Assembly (NCBI RefSeq): GCF_052857255.1
Contig: NC_135500.1
Location: 47,675,772 to 47,739,771, forward strand
Direction: 5' to 3'
Length of the DNA stretch: 64,000 nt
Source of the DNA: Amblyomma americanum
Lineage: Eukaryota; Arthropoda; Arachnida; Ixodida; Ixodidae
Part shown: positions 54,361 through 64,000 of the stretch, one piece after another
Position numbering within the stretch: the first letter of the stretch is position 1
Layout: every line of letters starts with the position of its first letter
Position numbers and translations under genes: made by a program
Notes under the pieces: generated by a model
The model's database searches: none
The model's input: the letters and a program-made list of their open reading frames with translations, nothing else
Told to the model about the DNA's origin: nothing

Positions 54361-56660
54361 GAATTGAATTGAAAAATTTATTTCTCCACGCACATTACAG
54401 TGGAAAAAGGGGACACTGTGCAAAAAGCTGCATAATGCAGCTTGAAGTAGCACCCAGTGCCCCATGAATACAACGACAGCAGTGTGTTTCGCGAACATCA
54501 GGCTGAAGTTGAGCTGAATATCCCCATCAAAACAAACGAAGAAAAAGGACAACAATAGTGTAACCCTGACCGCGTACACGACAGAGATGCACATAAACAA
54601 TAGGAACAATAGACAATATAATATAGCAAACCTATTTACATTGATGCCACAATAGATTCGAAAATGCACATGACAGATAATAACTGTTTCTTGAGATGTC
54701 TTCTATAAAAACATTATTCTCTGCCAATGTGTTGAGGTAATTTCCTAGGTTATAGGATAAGGACTGTTTACGGTATAAAGTACGGCAAAAGGGTAGAAGC
54801 CAAGGTAAAAGACATCGGGTATTGTATACTGGTGTGTATTGATGTAGATTAAAGGCTGCAAGGAACAGTTGCTTGTTTGTTTTAACTGCATTTCTGTATG
54901 CACATAACAATATGAACGGGTGCAATATATCAACAGACAAAATACCATATTGTTTAAAGTAAGGAAACGCATGGGAATGCCATGGTACATTTGCAATCAA
55001 TCTGACAGCACGCTTCTGTGCAACTAAGATCTTGTGTTTGTTATGTTTCGTTGTGGTACCCCAGACACTTATACAGCAGGTAATGATTGGAAGTAAGTAT
55101 GCATTATATATAAGAATCTTTATCTTTCTTGGAAGTGTGTATCTATGTTGACACAGGGCACCATTGACTCGGTTCATTTTCTTGCGGATAGTGTTTATAT
55201 GTTTGTCCCAACTCAAGGTTTCCGTGAGCACCACACCAAGGCATTTTATAGTGTCTACAATTTCAATTCTAGTGTCACCCAGCATGAAGTCAAAACTCAT
55301 TGAGATAGGCTTGTTCTTTGGACGGAAGATAATGGCATTAGTTTTCTTAGCATTTACTCTTAAGCAATTCTTTCTCGACCATTCGCACAAATATTCTAAA
55401 AATTGGTTTCCATACAGCAATAGATTTCTTTCATTATCACCGGGCAAAAGCATTGTGAGATCATCGGCGTAAGCTAATAAAGTCACAGGTAAGGGCATGT
55501 AAAATATATCATTAATATAGATATTGAAGAGTAAGGGGCCTAAAATGCTGCCCTGTGGGACTCCAGAAAAAATAGGTTTTAATGTTGACGATGTGCGGTC
55601 ATTGACAACCATTTGCATGCGGTTTTCTAGGTAGGATTCCATTAAGGATAAACCTATTCCTCTGATTCCATAATGGAGTAGCTTATGCAGTAGTAGGCGA
55701 TAGTGGACTAAGTCAAACGCCTTTGTAAAATCAATATAAATTCCAAGAACGATTTTTTGGTCCTCAAAAGAATCTATGATCAGTTCCTTTTGTTTATTAA
55801 GCGCGATCTCTGTTGACCTCCCTTGCCTGAATCCGTATTGACAGTCAGAAAGCACGGAGTGTTTTCCTAAAAATTTGGTTATTCTGGTATATATAATTTT
55901 TTCTAGGCCCTTGGATAGTACAGTAAGAACTGAAATGGGTCTATAATTGGACAGTTCTGTTTTCGCACCACCCTTATATATAGCCACAACCTTAGCGATT
56001 TTCATTTGGTCTGGAAAAGTTCCGGTGGAAAGAGCAAGATTGTAAATGCCTACCAGTACCGGTGCGAGTAAGTTAATCACATACATAAAAGGCCTGATTT
56101 GAAAGCCGTATTTGTCCTCTACTTTTCTAGTTTTTAGGTTTGTGAATACCGTTATTATTTCGTGATCTGTTACAGGCTCAAAAAACATCGACTCAGGAAC
56201 ACTTGGCGTTTGATAATCATACCCTGTGGCACCAGTAAAAGGACCGCAAAAGTACTTTGTGAAATTAACAAAAAAACTGTTTAGTTCATTTGAAAGCTCT
56301 TCGCCCTTAATAAGTTTACCATCCCTTATGATACTATCAATTGCAGTCTTTGTATTAAAATTCAAAATTTTATTCAGATGATCCCACGGTTTAAAAGTTT
56401 CACTGGGCGATCTAGAAAACTTTTTAGTAAAGTATGCAAGCTTTGCGTTGCGTAGCTCCTTGTTGAGGAGGTTGCGGAATTTTTTATACTGTTTCAGTTT
56501 TGCGAGATCCCTAGACTTCAGAAATTGCCCGTACAGCCTCTGTTTTTGCTTTATTTTGCGCAGTAACTCTTCGGTGACCCATGGCTTTTTTGCTCTACGT
56601 TTACGGCTACATACTAGTGGGAAACACCTTTCTTTAGCAAAATTCTCGAACACACTTTAG
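54361..56660 (-). mobile_element. 5'-truncated CR1/L2-like LINE
   Basis: Minus-strand copy with a 673-codon open frame and a short 3'-UTR. The 3' end has a TCCAC...GTGGA hairpin (54,384-54,403) and a TTCAATTCAATTC tail (54,360-54,374). The 5' end abuts a related plus-strand copy at about 56,660. Confidence 0.78.
54632..56653 (-). CDS. CR1/L2-like reverse transcriptase ORF, open
   Basis: 673 codons without a stop, beginning between the endonuclease and RT domains (RRAKKPWVTEELLRKIKQKQ). RT motifs in order: KVVAIYKGGAKTELSNYRPISVL, CQYGFRQGRSTEIAL, LGIYIDFTKAFDLVHY (motif A Asp present), SGVPQGSILGPLLFNIYIND, LLAYADDLTMLL (YADD intact), IKCLGVVLTETLSW. A C-terminal tail of about 200 residues follows, with KRAVRLI typical of CR1-like elements. 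The endonuclease is missing through 5' truncation, so this is an open remnant and not a full gene. The Met at 56653 is just the first in the frame. Confidence 0.82.
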   Translation of the reverse strand: MFENFAKERCFPLVCSRKRRAKKPWVTEELLRKIKQKQRLYGQFLKSRDLAKLKQYKKFRNLLNKELRNAKLAYFTKKFSRSPSETFKPWDHLNKILNFNTKTAIDSIIRDGKLIKGEELSNELNSFFVNFTKYFCGPFTGATGYDYQTPSVPESMFFEPVTDHEIITVFTNLKTRKVEDKYGFQIRPFMYVINLLAPVLVGIYNLALSTGTFPDQMKIAKVVAIYKGGAKTELSNYRPISVLTVLSKGLEKIIYTRITKFLGKHSVLSDCQYGFRQGRSTEIALNKQKELIIDSFEDQKIVLGIYIDFTKAFDLVHYRLLLHKLLHYGIRGIGLSLMESYLENRMQMVVNDRTSSTLKPIFSGVPQGSILGPLLFNIYINDIFYMPLPVTLLAYADDLTMLLPGDNERNLLLYGNQFLEYLCEWSRKNCLRVNAKKTNAIIFRPKNKPISMSFDFMLGDTRIEIVDTIKCLGVVLTETLSWDKHINTIRKKMNRVNGALCQHRYTLPRKIKILIYNAYLLPIITCCISVWGTTTKHNKHKILVAQKRAVRLIANVPWHSHAFPYFKQYGILSVDILHPFILLCAYRNAVKTNKQLFLAAFNLHQYTPVYNTRCLLPWLLPFCRTLYRKQSLSYNLGNYLNTLAENNVFIEDISRNSYYLSCAFSNLLWHQCK

Positions 56661-59490
56661 TTAACAGTCTGGACCTTTATTTGGGATGAGACCTGAATGT
56701 TAATATGCTTACACCTACGCTTTTCCAGAAAGAATTTGAGCATTTAATTAAGTCGTATTGTTTCACAAATGTTATAACCGAACCCACGTGTGTCACTCAA
56801 AAAAGCAGTTCTTTGCCAGATGTGTTTATAACAAACATTAATGCTAAGACAATAACCGCAGACACAGTATACACTTGTATCAGCGATCGTTTAGGAATAT
56901 TTATGCTGGCCGACAAGGCTCGCAAATAAAAAGAAACAATTTACAGAAAATTATTTTGTTCAGATCATGACTCCCACCCATCTTGGATCTTTCCGTTTTA
57001 CGATTAACGAAGAAAACTTGAATACCATCTACAAAGCAAGTAGTAGCGATGACGCATACTCTAATTTCATACCTGTGTTCAGATTCATATGTGATATCCA
57101 TTATACTTTGCGTCATGTAAAAAAAAAAACATTCAAAGCGTGGAAGCCTTGGCCAACGCATGAGCTGCTGAGCATGAATAAACGCACGAAAGCAACATAT
57201 GCTCGATTCATAAAAGACCAAAAGTGGCGATGATTTTGCTGTTTTTAAGACATATAGAAATAGCCGAAACTCAAAGTTAAAGGCAGCGCAGAATTACTAT
57301 TTCTTAATATTTTCTACAACGAGACTATCTGCGGTCAGATGTAGTGTGGCGAAAATTGAAACCCTTGCTCTCAGTTGGTGGCCCAGAGGCTTTTCCTGAA
57401 AATTTCCTGCACCATGAAGTGTCTATTGCCGGTAGCGAACCAGCCGACGCTTTCAATACCATTTTCATTGAGCAATCTAATCAGATTAAGGATAGCAGTA
57501 ATAATAATTAGGGCAAGTTTGACCGGTATCTGCCAAAAATATACAGCAGACAGTCACTATTTCTTGCACCCACATATCACTCAGATGTTTATTCTTCCAT
57601 GAATGCCATAAAAAAAACAGTAAAGCTCAAGACTGAAATGGAATGCAGGTGATCCCGGTAAAGTAAATTCTTGACCCAATCTGTCCAGTTATCACTCATA
57701 TTTATAACCTAACTTTATGTAGAGGCATATTTCCTAAAGAAATGCAGGTCGTTCGTGTAATACCTATATTCAAACACAGGGATAAAGGCACACTCAGCAA
57801 TTAGCGTCCAATTTTCTTGAATTGAAGCGAAAAAATATTACACATAAGAATTTCTTCATTCTTTCCGCAACACAGATTATATTTCGACTTTCAGCACGGT
57901 TTCAAACGGCACCGATCAACAGAGACGGCCCTTGTGACACAAAAAGAAATCATTTTAGAAGCTTTTAGGAAGAGAGAGATTATAGCAGGAAGCTATATAG
58001 ATTTTACAAATGCGTTTGATCTCGTAAACCATTCAAGTCTTCGTTCCAAGTTACGCACATACGGACTCCGCGGCATTCCTCACACACTGCTCACACCATA
58101 TATTGAAAATAGAACGCAGTGCGTTGACATAAAAGGCAGTAAATTTTCCGCTCTGGAGGTATCGACTGGAGTCCCGCAAGGAAGCATACTTGGGCCACAG
58201 TAATCCATCGTCTAATTCAATGACATTGTTCGATGCACAGACTGCGCTCAGTTTGTCTCGTACGCAGATGATACGACGCTTTTTGTTAGGGGCAAGACAG
58301 AAGCAAACATTCAATGGCTGTCGAATAAAGCGCGTGCTGATTTACACAAATGGGTTAACACAAACTGTTTAAGGATAAACCCGTCTAAAAGACAAGCAAT
58401 TTTGTATTCACCGAAAGGAAAACATCAGCTGACGTCATTGAATCTACGTCTAGGTACAGATCGCATCCAGACAGTCGATACAGTGAAAATACTTGGTGTT
58501 CATTTACCAAAACATTTAACTTGAAACAGGCATGTTGAGTACCTCCAATTGAAAATATCCAGTGCCATTGGCGTTATTGCGAGAATGAGAGAAATTTTGA
58601 CTACCAAAGTTGAAATTATTCTCGATAATTTCAAGTATTATCTTTTCTTCAGTACTGTAGTATTGTCTGGGGCACGAGTGGTATGGCAGACTTAAAAAAC
58701 TACACTTGCTTAAAAAGGAAAAAAACAGTTCGGTATATCGCTAATGTGTCTTATTCGCATCACTCTGCTCCCATTTTCGAAAAATATAATGTTCTCCCAG
58801 TGTTTTGTCTATATAACTAATTTAATGCTAATATATAAATTTTTTTGTGAAAGAAAAACGTACCTAGTTTCTTCAGCCCGGCTACAAGAAAACACGAGAC
58901 CTCGCCTTACCAGGCAGAAGGAAAAATGGCTTGTACCTGCGGCTCGCACGTTATACAATATGCAATCCTTGAAATATACGATCCCCACATTACTCAATAG
59001 TTTACAGTCATCGAATTTCGACCCGGCACGCGAACTTAAACAGACCGTCAGTGTGTTCTGTCGGCATAAATTATTATAGGTTTCTTAGATCTTTTAATGT
59101 GAGATGTTTCCTGTGCTGCAATTGTTGTACACATGTCCACTATAGAAATTTATTGTTGAAATTCGGTTTGTTATATACTGTGTCCAGAATGTACAACACA
59201 CTGCACCTGCATCTGTTTTTTTCTCTTTGTTCTTTCTTTTCTTTGTGTATCCGAAGCGTTACAAACTATTGTTGTATTGCGATGTTGAAGTTGTATTTAT
59301 TTATTACGCTTTAAGTATATGGCCTCTGTAATTTGTATCTGTATTTATTTTGCCGTTATTATGGTGGTATTTGTCTCCGACACATTGCAGTGCCAATATA
59401 TAGGGGCCGGGGCCCTTGTCAAGATGTTTTTATAGCTTTTAGTCCCGGCTCCTACCTTTTCGAGCGGAAAGGAAATAAAAATGACATGAA
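56661..59490 (+). pseudogene. Decayed CR1/L2-like LINE, plus strand
   Basis: Pieces in order: endonuclease end (DLNVNMLTPTLFQKEF, near 56,690; SLPDVFITNI, 56,815), linker with FKAWKPWPTHELL (57,135), RT motif FQHGFKRHRSTETAL (57,890), SYIDFTNAFDLVNH (57,990), STGVPQGSILGP (58,165), YADDTTLF (58,260), VKILGVHL (58,485), then the C-terminal region (RQKEKWLVPAARTLYN, 58,910). Many frame breaks. 3' end near 59,490 with an AATAAAAATGACATG tail. It is related to, but clearly distinct from, the minus-strand copy next to it. Confidence 0.78.
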
Positions 59491-59589
59491 ATGTAATGGT
59501 TTGCTTTCCCGCGGTGCACCCTCAACGGCTTCGCCTCAAGGAGGGGCGCGCCACGTAACTCTTCTTCGTTAGTTACCTTAATTAGCAAG

Positions 59590-59889
59590 AGAGGGTGTCA
59601 CGGCGACACGAGATAGGCACGTTGTGCGTTGCGTGCGGAGAGGAGGAGGAAACGGCTGAACACTTGATACTTTTTCTGTAAAGGGCTTCACCCTACAGTG
59701 GAAAGCAGCGGGGCTGATTTATCCAAGGCATTGGGTTTTAAGGGCAGTGAAGGGAAAGTAGATTTCAAGCGGGTAGAAGTAACCAAGCGAAGGTTATCCG
59801 ATTGGTGGCTAAAATCAAGAAAAGTTATATTTCACAAGTCATCACTAGCTGGCTTGAACCACCGCCCGATTTAAAGGGTTCAGCCTTAT
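59590..59889 (+). pseudogene. LINE ORF2 C-terminal fragment with zinc motif
   Basis: CVACGEEEETAEHLILF (59,621-59,675), one base out of frame with the expected next Cys, then KGLHPTVESSGADLSKALGF and [17 protein letters not shown] (59,680-59,845). The Cys-Cys-His-Cys motif and the WW-containing tail are typical of LINE C-termini. The clade is not resolved. It ends directly in the (ATCC)n tract. Confidence 0.6.
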
Positions 59890-60391
59890 TCATCCATCCA
59901 TCCATCCATCCATCCATCCATCCATCCATCCATCCATCCATCCATCCATCCATCCATCCATCCATCCATCCATCCATCCATCCATCCATCCATCCATCCA
60001 TCCATCCATCCACCCGCCCGCCCGCCCATCCATCCATCCATCCATCCATCCATCCATCCATCCATCCATCCATCCATCCATCCATCCATCCATCCATCCA
60101 TCCATCCATCCATCCATCCGTCCGTCCGTCCATCCATCCATCCATCCATCCATCCATCCATCCATCCATCCATCCATCCATCCATCCATCCATCCATCCA
60201 TCCATCCATCCATCCATCCATCCATCCATCCATCCATCCATCCATCCACCCGTCCGTCCGTCCGTCCGTCCATCCATCCATCCATCCATCCATCCATCCA
60301 TCCATCCATCCATCCATCCATCCATCCATCCATCCATCCATCCATCCATCCATCCATCCATCCATCCATCCATCCATCCATCCATCCATCC
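59890..60391. repeat. (ATCC)n tract, 0.5 kb, with ordered variants
   Basis: About 125 units. Variant blocks CCGC (60,012-60,027), CCGT (60,119-60,130) and CCGT (60,249-60,270) break the array; two of them are preceded by CCATCCAC. It begins at the 3' end of a LINE fragment and is best read as its expanded tail. Long repetitive open frames on both strands here are artefacts. Confidence 0.9.
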
Positions 60392-60825
60392 GCCACAGAC
60401 GACGTAGAGCACGTCCCTTTCGGCTGGGGAACATCGTTGCCGGCAGACCTGGCGCTCGCGGCTCTCCACTCTCTGCCAGCAGGGCGAGGCCTCGTAAGGA
60501 GGAACGTTCTCCCGCATCTCGTCCTGTCCGGCCGCGGAATATCCCCTGCCATAGCGTTGGCTAACATTCGCTCGAAACCTTGCTGGTGAGTCGGACGTCC
60601 TCGATTCCTTAGCGTATTTCGTGTCTAACGGACGTTATTGTTGTAGCAATAAATGCCTGTTTGTGTCAGCCAGTGCCGTTCCTTTGTTCGCTTGTTGCAA
60701 GGCCCGGCGTGGTCACCGTGCACTTGGTAGCTTACGCGATCACGGGTTGAATTTGGCGCTGTTGAACTGTGTTGGCCGCGGTTAAGCGGGGAAAACGTAT
60801 TTAGCTCCCCTATCAAAACACCACA
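60392..60825 (+). repeat. LTR 3' part of a plus-strand retrotransposon
   Basis: AATAAA at about 60,648, then a segment ending ACACCACA at 60825. It is followed by TC and TGGCGCCCAGACTAGGGC (60828-60845), which resembles a lysine-tRNA primer-binding site. The start of the LTR is not defined; the (ATCC)n tract may have been adjacent at insertion. No gag or pol is recognised downstream. Confidence 0.5.
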
Positions 60826-60827
60826 TC

Positions 60828-60845
60828 TGGCGCCCAGACTAGGGC
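60828..60845 (+). promoter_or_regulatory. Primer-binding site, plus strand
   Basis: TGGCGCCC start, two bases after the presumed LTR end, as expected for tRNA-primed reverse transcription. The remainder matches lysine-tRNA sites only in part. Confidence 0.5.
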
Positions 60846-61139
60846 CTGCTCTTAGACTTTTCGAAATGCTCAGCATGTTTTTCATCACGATTTTCCCTGG
60901 GGTTCTTCAGCACAAGAACCACTTGGTCCGCATCGAGGGAGCGCGAGGCCTGGCGCCCGCGGCGTTGCCAAGCCCGAAGCGAGTGAGTACGGAAGCCGCG
61001 TTGGTGGTCCGAGTTTTCTGTATATATTTTCTCTACTGTTCAAGTTATGGGGCCACTCTGCGTCCAGCCGGCTGGGAAGGCAAGCTTTTGTGCCAGCTAC
61101 ATGCCGGTGTTACTCGTGCGCGACACGTTTCCTCCACCA

Positions 61140-61570
61140 GTGGCGCCGAGTCGGAGCCACGGCAGGTCCGCACGAAATAGGCAACCGCAGGGCACGCTAG
61201 GAAATATAGTTTATTCTTCTAACGCGAGGCAAAGCACTCTGCTTAAGAATGTTCTATCGGAAAGTTAGACGTCCAGTAGCTCACCAAGTCGTTGTTGTCG
61301 ACCGGTGTTGGGTTCGGAGGTCGGCGGGCAGCAAAGGGGTCCCTCGGGTAGTCAGGTGGAGGCCAGCAGCCAGAGAGTTTCCCCGCCGCGAGCTCCTCTT
61401 TTTATCCCCTCGGGCTATGCCTAACTACGAGCAATACGCTACTCACATACTCAGGCATGCAAGCCTTTCCGAAGTATAAGCAGAACGCTGCCCTGACGTC
61501 ACGACAAGGTTTAGGAATGGGCGGAGACGCATGAGTGCCTGAATTCTCTGGTGGCCGCGCGCGCATGGGT
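61140..61570 (-). repeat. Possible LTR, minus strand
   Basis: On the minus strand: a TATA-like GGGATAAAAAG (about 61,408-61,398), then AATAAA at about 61,212, and a TGGTGGAGG primer-site-like end near 61,131-61,139. The order U3-R-U5 fits an LTR, but both ends are uncertain and no pair is seen. Confidence 0.35.
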
Positions 61571-61680
61571 GTCACGGTCGCCGCTGCCGCGGGGGACAAG
61601 ATACCATTGTATGAATGTAACATACCATTGTATGAAGGTAACATACCTTCGTCAAAGGCGCCTGCAGCGCTGCAGAATCT

Positions 61681-61681
<1 letters not shown>

Positions 61682-61719
<38 letters not shown>
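61682..61719. repeat. (TA)n microsatellite
   Basis: About 18 TA units. The YIYIY reading frames over it are artefacts. Confidence 0.95.
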
Positions 61720-61722
<3 letters not shown>

Positions 61723-61739
61723 GCGCCCGAAAGCATGAT

Positions 61740-62010
61740 TGCAGAGGGGAAATACATGTTGTTTACGAGAGGCCGTTTTGTGCGAAAGAAAAAAAAGAGA
61801 AAAAAACAGAATGGCGCCACAGTAACAAACAAGAGAAAAAAATTGAAAGGAATGGACAAGCCAAATAAACGAAGCCACCGCACAAGCAGCTACACATCTG
61901 ACAACAAAGCCCGAAACAATGTTTCGCTATGGCATTCAGCAATTTTCTTTGGAAGTCGGTTCCATTCGCTGACAGTGTGTGAATACACTGGCGATAAAAG
62001 TGCGCCATTC
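61740..62010 (-). pseudogene. CR1-like LINE C-terminus inserted in gypsy RT
   Basis: One minus-strand frame reads SPVYSHTVSEWNRLPKKIAE and ends ALLSDV (about 62,000-61,893), the typical CR1/L2 C-terminal block, followed by a 3'-UTR. It interrupts the gypsy RT frame after QPRDDKLQ. Only the last 270 bases are present. Confidence 0.6.
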
Positions 62011-62969
62011 CCAGGAAGCATCTGAAGCCTGAAGCTTATCATCGCGCGGCTGAATGCGGCCTCTGTCGATCGTGTAGCCCAACAGTATTATTCGGGTCGC
62101 GGCGATCTGTACGTTCTTTGGGCTGAAAGTGAGTCCCGCGAACCACAGCCTCTCTAGGACGTCCTTCAAGTGGCGCAGGTGTTCCTCGAACATTTTTGAG
62201 TACAACACGATGTCGTCTAGATATGCGAGCGCATGTTGCAACTTCGTACCTCCCAGAGCATAGTCCATTAGGCGCTGATAAGTATCGGGTGCCCCTACCA
62301 AGCCAAAAGACTCTCTCTTGGATTGAAAAAGATCCCTGTGACAAGTGAAAACAGTTTTTCCCCATCGCGCTCATCCATTTCCACCTGAAAGTATCCGCGG
62401 CTAGCATCGAGCGTTGTGAAGTACTTCGCCCCACCTAGGTTGGGCACTAGGGAAGAAATGGTTGGTAGAGGGTGCGCGTCTTTTCTCGTAACCTCATTCA
62501 GCCTGCGGTAGCCTACGCAACTTCGATACCTATCGTCTCTTTTTGGAACTAATACTACTGGAAAGCTCGAAGGGCTGTTAGACCTCTCAACAACGCCAGT
62601 GTTGATAAGTTCGTGTAATGCGCTGTGTAGTGCTTTTCCCTTAGCCAAGGTAATTGGTCTAGGATTGTACTTCCAAGGCAGTGCGTCATCCGTGTATATT
62701 CTGTGCCAGACTAGTGAAGTGAGGCCAGAAAGGTCAGTGAATGTAGTGTTGTATTCACAGAACAGTGATGACAAACGTGCCTTCCGCCTCTCCGACACGC
62801 TGTTCACTTCCGACAACAAGGGGTGCATTGACCTTCCCTTCATGGCAGAACAGTTTTCTACCACGGCACCCTTCTCTCTGCCCTCTCTCTTAGCGGCGAT
62901 TGTCCGCTCGCCTCCTGGTTCTCGGGACGGCGCGGGAGGTTTGTCACGGTCCCAACGTGGGGCGCCAGT
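62011..62969 (-). pseudogene. Gypsy reverse transcriptase fragment, gag/protease absent
   Basis: Minus-strand remnant of Ty3/gypsy pol. Upstream linker (FTDLSGLTSLVWHRI), then RT motifs ELINTGVVERSNSPSSFPVV, RYRSCVGYRRLN, KYFTTLDASRGYFQVEMDE. A frameshift follows near 62,320, then APDTYQRLMDYALGG and the catalytic YLDDIVLYS (about 62,210). The frame stops being gypsy-like near 62,010, where a CR1 fragment adjoins. The frame starts almost at the primer-binding site, so gag and protease have been deleted. RNase H and integrase are absent too. Confidence 0.8.
62950..62967 (-). promoter_or_regulatory. Primer-binding site of the gypsy element
   Basis: On the minus strand TGGCGCCCCACGTTGGGA begins two bases after the LTR end, the spacing expected for a tRNA primer site with a TGGCGCC start. 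Confidence 0.65.
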
Positions 62970-63753
62970 TGTGGGTTTCTTAGTGAGCACAGGCCACTAA
63001 CCACCGCGGGTTCGGGCTTCGAGCGAGCCAAGGGCCCCGATCAGCCGTCACCACACGCACCCTGCATGGGCACCGCTGCGGCGCACTCAACCTCTCCAGA
63101 GAGGAGAGCGACTCGCCGCAAAGGCACAGGCCTCCAAGTTCACCAAGGAGACATTTATTCACGCCGTCCTCCAGCAGGTACACATACTCAACACTCACCC
63201 CGTCCCGGACGCGCGAGGAGCAAGGCTCCGCTGCGCGCTCGGAGTGACAAGAGTAATGCGCGCCGCTAGCACGCCGTTGCAGGAGATTGTCCCCGCGGCA
63301 ATGCTGTGATCTTTCTCGTGTCGGCCGTTGGGCCGTTTGCGAGAGAGAGTGGGCAGTCAACGCAAGTTGCGCCTGTCGGAGGTCGCTGGACCCCTGGACA
63401 GGCTCGAGCCGCTGCAGGTCGAGGACCCGTGCTGGCGACCTCGAGTATGCACTGGTCCGAATGGCAAAGGCCGGCACGAACAGACAGTAGCGTACGCACC
63501 TTACGCTGTCTCGGAGGGGTCTCTCTGGGCTCCGCTCGGGCTCCGCTCCGCCCAAGCGGATGCCGAATTTAAGCCAAAATGCACCAGTGGAAAAGGCCTT
63601 GGGAAGCCGGGATGGAGCTGCAGCCGAATGACAGTGACTAGTCACCCAGCCACCTCTCCGTCGCCTGAGGCGGCAGAAAAGAAAAGAGGAGAGCAACGCG
63701 GGATACCGGCAACAGCCGCGCAAAGGCAACGGCGGGAAGCCCGGATTCCCACA
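62970..63753 (-). repeat. 784-bp gypsy LTR
   Basis: On the minus strand the segment starts TGTGGG and ends CCCACA, perfect inverted termini of TG...CA type. It contains AATAAA (about 63,158-63,153) and lies directly beside the primer-binding site, so it is the 5' LTR. No second copy is found in the window. Confidence 0.65.
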
Positions 63754-64000
63754 ACCTGCCTCCTGTTGAAGGCTAGCTAAGGGTCGCGGTTCTGCAATAA
63801 AAATTTAGTGAACAAGGCTTCCGTATGGAAGCCGAAACGTATGTTTTTACAAAACCTTTGGTCGGCGTCTGCCTTTTTTTCTGTTGAAGTGAGTTACTTA
63901 ATACTCGACCAGACGAGATTTCGTCAGAACTTAGATTTCAAAATAAAGTTGTGCTCGATTTCCGCGACGGCTTCAGCAGCGGATCTAGCAAACGTCAGCC
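63754..64000 (+). other. Possible Penelope-like element fragment
   Basis: A perfect 7-base stem GGCTTCC-GTAT-GGAAGCC (63816-63833) is followed by GAAAC and then a CTTTGGTCGG...GTGAGTTACTTA region. This recalls the hammerhead-containing ends of Penelope-like elements, but the expected CUGAUGA box before the stem is not intact. It runs off the window. Confidence 0.35.

Noticed and set aside
54632..59100. Twin-priming inversion of one LINE
   Set aside because: Both copies contain their own RT and 3' end and differ clearly in sequence, so they are two insertions.
59890..60391. CRISPR-like array
   Set aside because: Simple four-base repeat without spacers in eukaryotic DNA.
59825..60567. Long WMDG-repeat and HPSI-repeat open frames
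   Set aside because: Translations of the (ATCC)n microsatellite; no start context, domain or family supports a protein.
61130..61165. A plus-strand primer-binding site at TGGCGCCGAGTCGG
   Set aside because: The neighbouring TATA and AATAAA motifs point to a minus-strand LTR, and no plus-strand LTR end is evident; orientation remains uncertain.
61402..61883. YIYIY-containing frames
   Set aside because: They read through a (TA)n microsatellite and unrelated flanks.
1..64000. A prokaryotic or defence-type gene system
   Set aside because: Spliced transposon genes, SINEs, LINEs and LTR elements mark the DNA as eukaryotic; no operon or defence gene was found.

Overview
The window looks like nuclear DNA of an arthropod, most probably an ixodid tick. 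It has spliced transposon genes with GT-AG and GC-AG introns, tRNA-derived SINEs of the kind described in ticks (Ruka-like), and dense RTE, CR1/L2-like, RNase H-bearing (I-group-like) and Ty3/gypsy elements. The species assignment is inference. I recognise no host protein-coding gene, no rRNA and no functional tRNA. Almost every long reading frame belongs to a transposable element.

Layout. 0.3-0.5 kb: tandem SINE fragments. 0.68-6.68 kb: a complete PIF/Harbinger DNA transposon with matching terminal inverted repeats, a TAA target duplication, a four-exon transposase gene (+) and a convergent Myb/SANT gene (-) whose intron carries a CR1-like insertion. 7.5-8.5 kb: endonuclease fragment of an I-group-like LINE. 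8.9-13.3 kb: a repeat-poor stretch with no gene I can support. 13.7-16.1 kb: gypsy gag-protease remnant (-). 16.3 kb: tRNA-derived SINE. 16.7-20.5 kb: RTE fragment split by a 3.1-kb LINE that has an intact ORF1 and an ORF2 reduced to an endonuclease stub plus RNase H. 20.5-21.7 kb: 5' part of an RTE copy with a tRNA-like head, interrupted by a SINE.

21.8-33.2 kb is a three-level nest: an I-group-like LINE interrupted by an RTE (-), itself interrupted by a CR1 (-) with an 800-codon open frame. 33.2-46.3 kb: spacer with two Harbinger remnants, CR1 3' ends, G-rich minisatellites, SINEs, an LTR fragment and a second RTE copy. 46.3-47.7 kb: an RNase H LINE tail. 48.4-53.95 kb: a nearly full-length but broken LINE ending in a (CCTT)n tract. 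54.4-59.5 kb: two CR1/L2-like LINEs head to head. 59.6-60.4 kb: a LINE end with a 0.5-kb (ATCC)n tract. 60.4-63.75 kb: pieces of several LTR retrotransposons, including a gypsy reverse transcriptase next to a 784-bp LTR and primer-binding site. The last 0.2 kb resembles a Penelope-like hammerhead region.

How the parts relate. The Harbinger transposase and Myb protein form the two-protein system that such elements need. The LINE families illustrate target-primed insertion: 5' truncation, 3' tails of simple repeats and nesting. The SINEs have no proteins of their own and presumably rely on LINE enzymes. Positions of LINE ends without visible target duplications are accurate only to tens of bases.
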